Shown: positions 16,617 through 24,855 of the stretch, piece by piece
Layout: the number at the start of each line of letters is the position of its first letter
Position numbering within the stretch: the stretch's first letter is position 1
Source of the DNA: Candidatus Anaerostipes avistercoris
GTDB lineage: Bacteria > Bacillota > Clostridia > Lachnospirales > Lachnospiraceae
Reading direction: 5' to 3'
DNA length: 49,913 nt
NCBI GenBank assembly: GCA_019119895.1
Contig: DWWD01000029.1
Location: 1 to 49,913, forward strand
The notes under the pieces: generated by a model
Database searches by the model: none
Told to the model about the DNA's origin: nothing
Seen by the model: the letters and a program-made list of their open reading frames with translations, nothing else
Translations under genes and position numbers: made by a program

Positions 16617-17222
16617 TCAGAATAATTCTTTGATTTTTTGTATATTTTCTTTCGCTGCCCTGTATCCCATATCATAGGTCTGCTGCAGAATATCGATGTC
16701 TTTTTCCAGACTCTCGATTGGATGATCCGGCCGCAGTATCACTGCTTTTCCGGCTTTTTCCTGGCGCTCGCAGAACTTCACCGTTTCGTTGTATCTCAGA
16801 TGCCGGTTCAGAAGCAGCTCCGGCAGACGCGGATATTTTCTTCCGAGAATTTTTGCCGTCGCTTTTGTGCTGCGGCTTAATTCCTTCCGGTATTCCTTCG
16901 GCCGTGTCAGAACAATCAGATTCTTTTCATTTCCCTCCCGGATGGATTTGCGCACCGGAATCGGATCCGCGATTCCCCCGTCATAATATGGCACTCCATG
17001 GATCTGTATGGCCGGAAACATCAGCGGCAGCGCACAGGACGCCTGCAGCATCTTTCCTTTCCGGTCCAGTTTGTGACCGTCAAAATATTCCGGATGGCCG
17101 GTCTGGGCGTTGGTCACTCCGATCCGGATCCTTCCTTGATAGCTGCGATAAGTCTCCCAGTCGAAAGGATAGAGTTTGTTCGGAATCTCATTAAATACAA
17201 AATCTCTTCCAAAAATACTTTT
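16617..17222 (-). pseudogene. 5'-truncated patatin-like phospholipase
   Basis: The 3' two thirds of a YjjU-like patatin gene. The fragment keeps the catalytic Asp region (YYDGGIADPIPV) and the following conserved segments. In-frame homology continues upstream of the first possible start (GTG at 17117) as FVFNEIPNKLYPFDWETYRS, then fades near 17222 into the promoter region of the HAD gene. The N-terminal part with the oxyanion loop and GxSxG nucleophile serine, about 100 residues, is absent. There is no ATG in frame, and the only ATG near the proper distance (17258) reads in another frame and stops early. A deletion that removed the gene's 5' end is the simplest explanation. Confidence 0.75.
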
Positions 17223-17286
17223 TTCTTTCCTCCTGTCTCCCTGTTTTCTGGTTTCGCCATCATTATAACACGTTTATCCGTTCGTA

Positions 17287-17295
17287 TGATATAAT
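17287..17295 (+). promoter_or_regulatory. Extended -10 promoter of the HAD gene
   Basis: TGA followed directly by TATAAT. No good -35 box lies upstream, as is common for extended -10 promoters. It sits next to the breakpoint of the truncated patatin gene. Confidence 0.55.
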
Positions 17296-17326
17296 GAAAA
17301 CAACAAAATTTGAAACGGAGGCTCCT

Positions 17327-18154
17327 ATGAAGAAATCGATTAAACTTATTGCTTTAGATCTGGATGGAACTACCTTTAATTCCAGAAAAGAGATCACAGA
17401 CCGCACCCGGCAGACCATTGCAGAAGCTGTCCGGAGGGGCATACAGATCTTTCCTGCCACCGGGCGTCCGAAATCTTATCTTCCCCGGGAGATTATGGAG
17501 ATTCCCGGCGTCCATCTGGCATCCACATCCAACGGCGCTTCTATCATCGACATGGACAAAGAAGCTCCTATTTACGAAGATCTGATTCCGGCTGAGCGAA
17601 TGCCGGACATTATCCGCAGGATCAAAGATCTCCCTGTCATTATCGAACTTTTTTACAAGGGCGCCTGCTACTGCGACCGTTCCACCCTTCCTGTCATCGA
17701 ACAGATCCTGAGAGAACGGCCTTCGGTAAAAAACGGACAGGCTCCGGAAATCTTTGAAGACGGTATCTTTGACCGTCTGCTCCATGATCCTTTTCCTGTG
17801 GAAAAAGTGCATTTGATTTTTTCTGATCTTGAGATTCGAAAGGAAATCATGGATTTTTATCTGGAAGAAGGGGTGCTGGATGTTACTTCTGCCTTTGCGG
17901 AAAATCTTGAACTGACATCCCCTACAGCAACAAAGAGCAATGCTCTTCTTAAACTGGCTGAGATTCTCGGTATCGATCGTGACGAAACCATGGCAGTCGG
18001 CGACAGTTTTAACGATCTGGACATGCTCAGGGCTGCAGGCACCGCTGTCGCCATGGGAAATGCAGAACCGGAAATCAAAGAAACCGCAGATTATATCACC
18101 AAATCCAACGATGAAGACGGCGTCGCTTACGCCATCGAAAAATACGCTTTTTAG
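17327..18154 (+). CDS. HAD-superfamily Cof-type sugar-phosphate phosphatase
   Basis: HAD hydrolase of 275 residues, type IIB cap. Motif I is LDLDGTTFNS near residues 8-17, motif II ATG (FPATGRPKSY), and motif IV GDSFNDLDML. By family such proteins remove phosphate from sugar phosphates, flavin or PLP-like molecules; the substrate is not predictable. The ATG at 17327 is chosen because ACGGAGG lies five bases before it. An in-frame ATG at 17294 overlaps the TATAAT box (17290-17295, extended by TGA), so it cannot be within the transcript. It is followed by the TPP riboswitch. Confidence 0.9.
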   Translation: MKKSIKLIALDLDGTTFNSRKEITDRTRQTIAEAVRRGIQIFPATGRPKSYLPREIMEIPGVHLASTSNGASIIDMDKEAPIYEDLIPAERMPDIIRRIKDLPVIIELFYKGACYCDRSTLPVIEQILRERPSVKNGQAPEIFEDGIFDRLLHDPFPVEKVHLIFSDLEIRKEIMDFYLEEGVLDVTSAFAENLELTSPTATKSNALLKLAEILGIDRDETMAVGDSFNDLDMLRAAGTAVAMGNAEPEIKETADYITKSNDEDGVAYAIEKYAF

Positions 18155-18204
18155 TTGCCTTCCCAGGCCTTCAATGTTACAATAACCTAGTAACTGAAAT
18201 GGGA

Positions 18205-18300
18205 GCTTAAGAGGTGTGCTACTGACTGCCTCAGCTGAGAGGAAGCCCAGGCTTCGACCATCGACCTGATGCGGATAATGCCGCCGTAGGGATTTGGACT
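18205..18300 (+). promoter_or_regulatory. TPP (thi-box) riboswitch upstream of thiC
   Basis: The conserved core segments appear in order: GCTGAGAGG, GACCTGATGCGGATAATG and CGTAGGGA, as in THI-box RNAs. P3-like pairing is seen at GAAGCCCAGGCTTC. It lies 49 bases before thiC and after the HAD stop. A TGGGAG...CTCCCA pair (18200-18205, 18314-18319) closes the region. By knowledge of the class, thiamin pyrophosphate binding lowers expression of the downstream gene. Whether control is at termination or at translation is unclear from the sequence. Confidence 0.93.
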
Positions 18301-18348
18301 ATTACCAAAGAGTCTCCCAATTTTATTGTACTTTTTGGAGGTATTTTT

Positions 18349-19650
18349 ATGACTTACACAACACAGATGAATGCAGCCCGCCAGGGCATTGTAACAAAGG
18401 AAATGGAAGCAGTGGCTTCCTATGAAGGTTTGGATGTTCAGGATATTATGAAGGAAGTTGCCGCCGGAACTATCGTAATCCCGGCCAACAAGAAACATAC
18501 CTGTTTAAAACCTTATGGAATCGGGAACTCTTTAAAGACAAAGATCAATGTTAATCTTGGAACATCCAGAGACTGCATGAATCTGGATGTAGAGATGGAA
18601 AAAGTAAAACAAGCTGTTGATATGGGGGCGGAAGCGATCATGGATCTGTCTTCCTTCGGAGACACACAGAAGTTCCGCAGGAAGCTTGTGGATGAGTGTC
18701 CTGCGATTCTCGGAACCGTACCGATTTATGATGCGATCGTTTATTACAACAAAGCCCTGAAAGATATTACATCTCGTGAATGGATCGATGTATTTAAGAT
18801 GCACGCTGAAGACGGTGTTGACTTTATGACCATTCACTGCGGTATCAACCGCAACACAGCAGACCGCTTCAAGGCTATGAAGAGACAGATGAATATCGTC
18901 TCCCGCGGCGGTTCTCTGATCTTCGCATGGATGGAAGCAACAGGAAATGAAAATCCATTCTTTGAATATTATGATGAAATTCTCGATATTTGTAATGAAT
19001 ACGATGTTACTTTGAGCCTTGGAGACGCATGCCGTCCTGGCTGCTTAAAAGACGCCAGCGATATTTCTCAGATTGAAGAGCTGGTAACCCTCGGTGAACT
19101 TACTGCCAGAGCCTGGGACAGAGATGTACAGGTTATGATCGAAGGGCCTGGCCATATGCCGATGGATCAGATCGAGGCTAATATGAAGATTCAGCAGACC
19201 ATCTGCCATGGCGCGCCGTTCTATGTTCTTGGACCGATCGTAACAGACATCGCCCCTGGATACGACCACATTACATCTGCCATCGGAGGAGCGATCGCTG
19301 CCGCTTCCGGAGCCAGCTTCTTATGCTATGTAACTCCGGCTGAACACCTGCGCCTTCCGAATGTAGACGATGTAAAAGAAGGTATCATGGCTTCCAAGAT
19401 CGCTGCCCACGCAGCTGATATTGCCAAAGGCGTAAAAGGAGCCATGGACTGGGATAACCAGATGGCTGCCGCACGCCAGAAGCTTGACTGGGACAAACAG
19501 TTTGAACTTGCACTGGATCCGGAGAAAGCAAAACGTTACCGTGCAGAATCTACTCCGGAAAGAGAAGATACCTGCACTATGTGCGGAAAGATGTGTTCTG
19601 TCCGCAATATGAACGCAGTTCTCGCCGGTGAAGATGTAGATGTTATCTAA
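18349..19650 (+). CDS. thiC: Phosphomethylpyrimidine synthase ThiC
   Basis: Radical-SAM-like ThiC of 433 residues, the short Clostridia form that lacks the N-terminal extension seen in E. coli. The C-terminal cluster motif [14 protein letters not shown] gives CxxCxxxxC. It turns aminoimidazole ribotide into HMP-phosphate for thiamin. GGAGG lies eight bases before the ATG. Expression is under the TPP riboswitch directly upstream. No other thiamin gene follows; the next gene is an NSS transporter 60 bases on. Confidence 0.97.
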   Translation: MTYTTQMNAARQGIVTKEMEAVASYEGLDVQDIMKEVAAGTIVIPANKKHTCLKPYGIGNSLKTKINVNLGTSRDCMNLDVEMEKVKQAVDMGAEAIMDLSSFGDTQKFRRKLVDECPAILGTVPIYDAIVYYNKALKDITSREWIDVFKMHAEDGVDFMTIHCGINRNTADRFKAMKRQMNIVSRGGSLIFAWMEATGNENPFFEYYDEILDICNEYDVTLSLGDACRPGCLKDASDISQIEELVTLGELTARAWDRDVQVMIEGPGHMPMDQIEANMKIQQTICHGAPFYVLGPIVTDIAPGYDHITSAIGGAIAAASGASFLCYVTPAEHLRLPNVDDVKEGIMASKIAAHAADIAKGVKGAMDWDNQMAAARQKLDWDKQFELALDPEKAKRYRAESTPEREDTCTMCGKMCSVRNMNAVLAGEDVDVI

Positions 19651-19710
19651 AAAGAAAAGATATCCTCTGAGAGGATTCTGAAATAAAAAGTATGAAAAGA
19701 GGTATTGAAT

Positions 19711-21066
19711 ATGTCACATGAAAGAAGCGGATTCTCGAGCCGCATCGGATTTGTTCTGGCGACGGCCGGATCCGCCGTAGGATTGGGAAACATCTGGAGG
19801 TTTCCATATCTTGCCGCCAAATATGGAGGCGGAAGTTTCTTATTGATTTACTTGATTCTGACTCTCACGTTTGGCTTTGCATTGATGATTACGGAAGTTG
19901 CTCTTGGAAGGAAAGCTGGGACCAGCGCGATCAACGCGTTTGGACATTTTAACAAAAAATATACTTTTATTGGTTATCTGACCAGCTTTATTCCTTTTAT
20001 TATTTTCCCATATTATTGCGTCATCGGCGGATGGGTGACCAAATATACGGTAGTGTCCCTCCAGGGAGATATTCATGCGGCAGCATCTGATGACTTCTTT
20101 ACCGGATTTATCGGGAAAACCGGAGAGCCGATTTTCTATCTCCTGGTTTTCCTTCTGATCACAACCATTATCGTTGCTTTCGGTGTAAAAGGCGGAATTG
20201 AACGGGTAAGTACTTTTATGATGCCGGTCCTGATCGTTCTTCTGATCGGTGTCTCTATTTTCTGTATTACCCGTCCGGGAGCCATGGCCGGAGTGGTTTA
20301 CTATCTGAAACCAAGTTTAAAAGACTTCGGCCCTACCACTTTCCTGGCGGCTCTGGGACAGCTGTTTTACTCCATGTCACTGGCCATGGGAATTATGATC
20401 ACCTTCGGCTCCTATATGCCGAAGAAATCTGATCTGGAAAAATCAGTGACTCAGGTAGAATGTTTTGACACTGGTGTCGCATTCCTTGCCGGTCTTATGA
20501 TCGTACCTGCAGTCTTCGTATTTTCCAACGGAGACTCTTCCATGCTGGCAAAGGGCCCGTCCCTTATGTTCGTTATGCTTCCGAAGGTATTTGACAGTAT
20601 GGCATTCAGCAATGGAATCGGCGCTGTGTTTTTTATTCTCGTATTGTTCGCAGCACTGACATCTTCCATTTCTCTGCTGGAGACACTGGTTGCCGTTCTT
20701 ATGGACAAGTTCCATATGCGGCGAATCCCGGCTGTTATCCTGCTGTTTTTCATTGCCCTGCTGATGGCGCTTCCGTCATCTCTGGGATATGGCGCTTTAA
20801 GCGGCATTACGATCATCGGATTCAGCATCCTTGATTTCTTTGATTTCCTGAGCAACAGTGTTCTGATGCCGATCGCGGCATTTCTGACCTGTATCTTTAC
20901 CGCTTATGTGATCAAACCGGATGTGATCGTAAATGAAGTAGAAAGTTCCGGGAAATTCCACCGGAAATCACTGTTCCTGGTGATGATCAAATATATCGCG
21001 CCGCTCTGCATTATCGCGATTCTGATTTTCTCCGTACTGGAAGGTCTTGGAATTATTATAGTATAG
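19711..21066 (+). CDS. Sodium-dependent transporter of the NSS/SNF family
   Basis: Membrane protein of 451 residues with about eleven to twelve hydrophobic segments. The first carries GSAVGLGNIWRFPYLA, the sodium-binding signature of LeuT-like NSS transporters. These import amino acids or related amines with Na+. The ATG at 19711 is preferred over a TTG two codons earlier because AGAGG lies eight bases upstream. A short palindrome (19662-19676) lies between thiC and this gene, but without a T run. Co-transcription with thiC under TPP control is therefore possible. Substrate is unknown. A strong terminator follows. Confidence 0.88.
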   Translation: MSHERSGFSSRIGFVLATAGSAVGLGNIWRFPYLAAKYGGGSFLLIYLILTLTFGFALMITEVALGRKAGTSAINAFGHFNKKYTFIGYLTSFIPFIIFPYYCVIGGWVTKYTVVSLQGDIHAAASDDFFTGFIGKTGEPIFYLLVFLLITTIIVAFGVKGGIERVSTFMMPVLIVLLIGVSIFCITRPGAMAGVVYYLKPSLKDFGPTTFLAALGQLFYSMSLAMGIMITFGSYMPKKSDLEKSVTQVECFDTGVAFLAGLMIVPAVFVFSNGDSSMLAKGPSLMFVMLPKVFDSMAFSNGIGAVFFILVLFAALTSSISLLETLVAVLMDKFHMRRIPAVILLFFIALLMALPSSLGYGALSGITIIGFSILDFFDFLSNSVLMPIAAFLTCIFTAYVIKPDVIVNEVESSGKFHRKSLFLVMIKYIAPLCIIAILIFSVLEGLGIIIV

Positions 21067-21086
21067 ACAAAAAGGTTCATATTATG

Positions 21087-21118
21087 AAAGAGCAGTCTAA
21101 AACGGGCTGCTCTTTTTC
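21087..21118 (+). terminator. Terminator after the NSS transporter gene
   Basis: AAAGAGCAG (21087-21095) pairs with CTGCTCTTT (21107-21115), followed by TT; 21 bases after the stop codon. Confidence 0.85.
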
Positions 21119-21149
21119 AGTGGATCATCGAATGGGATTTTTCTAAATA

Positions 21150-21314
21150 TTATTTCAGGAAAATATAATAAACAGCAGACGCCGCTACAATGCCTAAAAC
21201 AATCAGTCCGTAGTAAGTATAAGCCCTGCCGTATCCTTTCCAGTCTTTCTGCAGTTTCTCTGTTTTGTCTGGATTTATGATTGAATCATGGATTCTTTTT
21301 TCTTTCCGGCTCAT
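21150..21314 (-). CDS. Small single-pass membrane protein (54 aa), unknown function
   Basis: A short reading frame begins MSRKEKRIHDSI and ends AVYYIFLK. It has a charged N-terminal half and one hydrophobic segment near residues 35-52 (YYGLIVLGIVAASAVYYIF). AGGAGG lies six bases upstream of the ATG, a very good site, which supports translation. By its charge pattern the N terminus would stay in the cytoplasm. It lies just downstream of the secreted-protein gene (17 bases gap) on the same strand, so the pair is probably co-transcribed. No family was recognised. Confidence 0.7.
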   Translation of the reverse strand: MSRKEKRIHDSIINPDKTEKLQKDWKGYGRAYTYYGLIVLGIVAASAVYYIFLK

Positions 21315-21331
21315 AGACTCACCTCCTATTT

Positions 21332-21868
21332 TTATGGCAGACTAATCGTTTTAGTCCCAGTCATTGTATATGTACCTCCAGCCTTCAACTTACAAGTTCC
21401 TTTAAAAGTCATCTTCTTTGCTGACCAAGATGTTACTTTTACAGAAGGACTAGAATATCCTGTAGCTCCATAGACACCAGATACTCCTGTAACTACTGGT
21501 GATTCATATCCCACAGCATTTGTTGACTTAAAAAATACATTAACATAAAAAGTAATATTTGCGTCCAAAAGATAAGAACTTGCTTGTCCTGACCCCTTAC
21601 ATGTAACGCCGGTGCGATATGTTTTATAATAATCATATGAAGAAGGAACTGCCCTAGGTAAAATTATCGGACTGCTATCATATCTTGAATCATATACTAC
21701 TTCTACGTATTGCTCTTCTGCAAGCTCCGCTATTTGAGGAATATCATTCTGATAAGCCACTTGAAGTATGTCTCGGGCATTTTCTCCACTTTCTGATGCA
21801 GATACTGGTACTGAAACACTAATACTACACAATAAAACTAAGACTAATATAAGTTTCCATGGTTTCAT
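21332..21868 (-). CDS. Secreted protein of unknown function
   Basis: Protein of 178 residues with a Sec signal peptide (MKPWKLILVLVLLCSISV), likely cleaved after VSA at about residue 24. The mature part has an acidic helical stretch followed by a Tyr/Ser/Thr-rich, probably beta-strand region with a single cysteine (TGVTCKGSG). GGAGAAG before the ATG at 21868 sets the start; an in-frame ATG 21 codons upstream is not in front of a proper site. I do not recognise the family. Its AT-rich upstream region and palindromes suggest regulated expression. Confidence 0.75.
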   Translation of the reverse strand: MKPWKLILVLVLLCSISVSVPVSASESGENARDILQVAYQNDIPQIAELAEEQYVEVVYDSRYDSSPIILPRAVPSSYDYYKTYRTGVTCKGSGQASSYLLDANITFYVNVFFKSTNAVGYESPVVTGVSGVYGATGYSSPSVKVTSWSAKKMTFKGTCKLKAGGTYTMTGTKTISLP

Positions 21869-21906
21869 AGTACTTCTCCTTCCTCTCCCATTTAATGATC
21901 TTCTTA

Positions 21907-21935
21907 AGTATATTATACATATATTATTCAATCAA
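21907..21935 (-). promoter_or_regulatory. Promoter of the secreted-protein gene
   Basis: Minus strand TTGATT (21930-21935), 17 bases, TATACT (21907-21912), about 40 bases before the start codon. Confidence 0.55.
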
Positions 21936-21953
21936 TATATTTTAAATATTTAA

Positions 21954-21996
21954 TGACATATGTCAGTATAACAACTTACATTTGTCACATATGTCA
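21954..21996. repeat. Twin CATATGTCA motifs upstream of the secreted-protein promoter
   Basis: TGACATATGTCA at 21954-21965 is a perfect 12-base palindrome. CATATGTCA recurs at 21988-21996, with centres 31 bases apart, close to three helical turns. Both lie upstream of the -35 box (21930-21935) on the minus strand. The pattern suggests binding sites for an activator, but no match to a known regulator was identified. The rest of the gap 21997-22115 shows nothing I can interpret. Confidence 0.4.
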
Positions 21997-22114
21997 GATA
22001 TATTAACTATTTTTCTTTTTTTACATACCATCCATATATTTTTCTATAGTAGGAAAACACCCTATTTGCATATCTCTCATAATATCTGTTTTCCCTATCT
22101 GTATATTCCCTACT

Positions 22115-22167
22115 TAAAATACCCCTTAAATAAATTTAGCTTATCGCCTCATCTACTTAAGGGGTAT
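22115..22167 (-). terminator. Terminator after the YcxB-like gene
   Basis: ATACCCCTTAA (22119-22129) pairs with TTAAGGGGTAT (22157-22167); on the minus strand TATTTTAAG follows. The loop of 27 bases is long. Confidence 0.55.
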
Positions 22168-22188
22168 CATATTATTTATAACACACTT

Positions 22189-22695
22189 CTATTTCTGATT
22201 CATCTTTTCTTTTGCAAACGCTTCAAAGTCCTCTGCTTTCCCGATCACAAAGCTGTCTTTCGGCACCAGAATGGTCCGTTTATTCTCTGTTTCAAGAGCA
22301 AAAAGATTCGGAAGATTATAAAATTTCTCGATCTGCGGATATTTCACCGCAATCTCTTCCTTTCCTTCTTTCATGCGGATACTGCTGCCAAAATAAACAG
22401 CACATTCCGGCGGCTCTTTCATACCGTTTCGCTTCGCCTGCTTTTCAACAACCATAGAAATCAGAAAATAATAATTGTAAATCAGCAGACCTGCCGTGAA
22501 ACAGAGAATAAACAATGTGATATCTGACAGGCCATATCCTGCCCATACCATGCTGATGATCAAAGCCGCCGCCGAAACCAGCATGATAATTCCTCCTAAG
22601 ATTCTTGTGGTTTTGCAGAACACATATTTTGCGTATTCCTTGGTCATTGCCGTTGTCAGGCAATACCGGCTTTCAAAACTCAGTTTCTCGCCCAT
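22189..22695 (-). CDS. YcxB-like membrane protein
   Basis: Protein of 168 residues. Two hydrophobic segments lie near residues 31-53 and 58-80. The C-terminal cytoplasmic part (EEIAVKYPQIEKFYNLPNLFAL...VPKDSF) matches the layout of YcxB-like proteins with their PH-like domain. The function of the family is not known. It follows nadC by 12 bases on the same strand, so it could be the last gene of the nad operon, although it has no evident link with NAD synthesis. Confidence 0.65.
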   Translation of the reverse strand: MGEKLSFESRYCLTTAMTKEYAKYVFCKTTRILGGIIMLVSAAALIISMVWAGYGLSDITLFILCFTAGLLIYNYYFLISMVVEKQAKRNGMKEPPECAVYFGSSIRMKEGKEEIAVKYPQIEKFYNLPNLFALETENKRTILVPKDSFVIGKAEDFEAFAKEKMNQK

Positions 22696-22707
22696 AGGGG
22701 TCTCTCC

Positions 22708-23565
22708 TTATTCCGTCGGCACCAGATTTTTAAGAGAAATATCCATGATCGGCGCAGAATGAGTCAGAGCTCCGCTGGATACATAATCCACTCCAATCTC
22801 ACGGATAGCTGCCAGGCGTTCTTTCGTTACATTACCGGAACACTCTGTCTCTGCCCGTCCATCGATCATCTTAACTGCCTCTTTCATCGTCTCATCATCC
22901 ATGTTGTCCAGCATGATGATATCCGCTCCTGCTTCCAGCGCTTCGCTGACCATCTCAAGATTCTCAGTCTCAATCTCAATCTTTCTGACAAATGGGGCAT
23001 ACTCTCTCGCCATATAGACTGCCTGACGGATTCCTCCTGCTGCCCCGATATGATTGTCTTTCAGCAGCACGCCGTCAGAAAGATTATAGCGGTGATTGTA
23101 ACCGCCTCCGACTGTTACCGCATATTTTTCAAAAGGACGCATATTCGGCGTTGTTTTTCTCGTATCCAGAAGCTTTGTCCGGGAGCCTTCCAGCTCTTTT
23201 GCAAGACTCCTTGTAAATGTCGCAATGCCGCTCATTCTCTGAAGATAGTTAAGCGCTACTCTCTCTCCGGATAACAGCACACGGATATCTCCTTTTACCA
23301 CTCCCATGAGATCCCCGTTCTTCACTTCATCTCCGTCCTGAAGCTCCGTCTCAAACACTGTATTCTCATCCAGAAGCTTGAACACTCTCTCAAACACTTC
23401 CAGTCCGCAGATGATTCCGTCTTCCTTACAGATCAGATCTACTTTACCCTGCTTCGCCTCAGGCATGACCGCGTTGGTCGTGACATCTTCTGAAGTGATA
23501 TCTTCCTTCAGGGCATTCAGCAGATACTCATCAATGTTAATCTTCATCGTTACACCATTGATCAT
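22708..23565 (-). CDS. nadC: Nicotinate-nucleotide pyrophosphorylase (carboxylating)
   Basis: Quinolinate phosphoribosyltransferase of 279-285 residues. Conserved segments include LLDTRKTTPNMR, VGGGYNHRYNLSDGVLLKDNH and the substrate-binding ETENLEM and MLDNM parts. It makes nicotinate mononucleotide from quinolinate and PRPP. ATG codons at 23565 and 23547 are both possible; the first overlaps the nadB end by 29 bases. Third gene of nadABC. All three de novo enzymes being together allows NAD synthesis from aspartate. Confidence 0.95.
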   Translation of the reverse strand: MINGVTMKINIDEYLLNALKEDITSEDVTTNAVMPEAKQGKVDLICKEDGIICGLEVFERVFKLLDENTVFETELQDGDEVKNGDLMGVVKGDIRVLLSGERVALNYLQRMSGIATFTRSLAKELEGSRTKLLDTRKTTPNMRPFEKYAVTVGGGYNHRYNLSDGVLLKDNHIGAAGGIRQAVYMAREYAPFVRKIEIETENLEMVSEALEAGADIIMLDNMDDETMKEAVKMIDGRAETECSGNVTKERLAAIREIGVDYVSSGALTHSAPIMDISLKNLVPTE

Positions 23566-24838
23566 AAAAATCCCTGTCCTTTCTTTTTATTTCTTCCAGA
23601 ACAAGCCGTTTGTTCTCTTCCAGCAGCTGCTCTCCATTCTGATATGGTTCCAGATCTACTGGAACTTCTTCCAGTTCTCCGTGATGAACGGTAATGTCTT
23701 TTGCCGCCGCTTTGGCAAATACGAGAGACTCCAGCAGAGAATTGCTTGCCAGACGGTTCTTTCCGTGAACGCCATTGCAGCTGGTCTCTCCCACAGCATA
23801 CAGATGCTCCATGGAAGTTTTGCTGTCCAGATTCACCTTGATTCCACCCATAAAATAATGCTGGGCAGGCGTTACCGGAATCCAGTCTTTCGCCATATCG
23901 TATCCTTCTTCCAGACACTGGCGGTATATATTCGGAAAACGCTTTTTGATCCGTTCCCCGTCCAGATGGGTCACAGACAGATAAACATGATCCGTATGAT
24001 CTTTCGCCATCTGTCTGCGGATCTCTGCCGTCACCACATCTCTTGGTTTCAATTCATCTGTGAAACGCTCTCCGTTCTTATCCAGCAGATACGCGCCCTC
24101 ACCCCGGACAGATTCTGAAATCAGGAATCTCCGCCCCGGTTTCTTTGAGTAAAATGTCGTCGGATGAATCTGTATGTAATTAATATTCTTCATTTCAATC
24201 TGATGGCGCAGGCAGATTGCCAGGCTGTCCGCTGTCAGATGCCGGAAATTGGTGGAATTGCGGAACAGGCCTCCCAATCCTCCGGTTGCCAGCACCGTAT
24301 CCGGCGCTTCGATCACATCCGGATTTCCCTGGGCATCCTGGTAAACGATTCCCCTGCACCCGCCGTCTTTCTCAATGATGTCCAGCATGGTACAGTGGGT
24401 CATAATCTCAATATTATCTCTTTTCTTCACCTCTTCGTAGAGATGACTTGTGATTTCCTTTCCTGTCAGATCTTCATGATGAAGGATCCGGAACGTAGAA
24501 TGTCCCCCTTCTCTGGTGTACTGGACTTCCCCGTCCTTCTCGTCAAATCTCACTCCAAAACCTCTGAGGTCACGAATAATCTCCGGTGATTTCCGGATCA
24601 TTTTCTCCACGGCGCCCTTGTCATTTTCATAATGCCCCGCTTTCATCGTGTCTTCAAAATAGGAATCAAAATCATCTTCGTTCTTTAACGCAGAAATCCC
24701 CCCCTGCGCCAGAAAAGAATCACTCTCCTCGACTTCCCGTTTCGTTATCATAATAACTTTGTAGTCCCGGGGAAGAAACAGCGCATGGAATAATCCGGCG
24801 GCTCCTGTTCCTACGACGACCACATCTGCTGATCTCAT
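23537..24838 (-). CDS. nadB: L-aspartate oxidase
   Basis: FAD flavoprotein of 433 residues. The N-terminal dinucleotide motif is VVVGTGAAGLFHAL; other conserved parts are LAQGGISA, HPTTFY and GVHGKNRLASNSLLE. E. coli NadB is about 540 residues; this shorter form, with reduced C-terminal helical domain, is usual in Clostridia. It oxidises aspartate to iminoaspartate, probably with fumarate as electron acceptor in an anaerobe. It lies 17 bases after nadA and overlaps nadC. Confidence 0.95.
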   Translation of the reverse strand: MRSADVVVVGTGAAGLFHALFLPRDYKVIMITKREVEESDSFLAQGGISALKNEDDFDSYFEDTMKAGHYENDKGAVEKMIRKSPEIIRDLRGFGVRFDEKDGEVQYTREGGHSTFRILHHEDLTGKEITSHLYEEVKKRDNIEIMTHCTMLDIIEKDGGCRGIVYQDAQGNPDVIEAPDTVLATGGLGGLFRNSTNFRHLTADSLAICLRHQIEMKNINYIQIHPTTFYSKKPGRRFLISESVRGEGAYLLDKNGERFTDELKPRDVVTAEIRRQMAKDHTDHVYLSVTHLDGERIKKRFPNIYRQCLEEGYDMAKDWIPVTPAQHYFMGGIKVNLDSKTSMEHLYAVGETSCNGVHGKNRLASNSLLESLVFAKAAAKDITVHHGELEEVPVDLEPYQNGEQLLEENKRLVLEEIKRKDRDFYDQWCNDED

Positions 24839-24855
24839 ACCTCTTTTTCCCTTTC

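Noticed and set aside
17294-17326. Upstream ATG for the HAD phosphatase adding 11 residues
   Set aside because: This ATG overlaps the -10 box TATAAT at 17290-17295; ACGGAGG lies properly before the ATG at 17327.
21982-22527. 181-codon plus-strand frame opposite the YcxB-like gene
   Set aside because: It has an odd composition rich in His, Phe and Leu, is half in AT-rich intergenic DNA and half antisense to a better-supported gene, and lacks a ribosome binding site.
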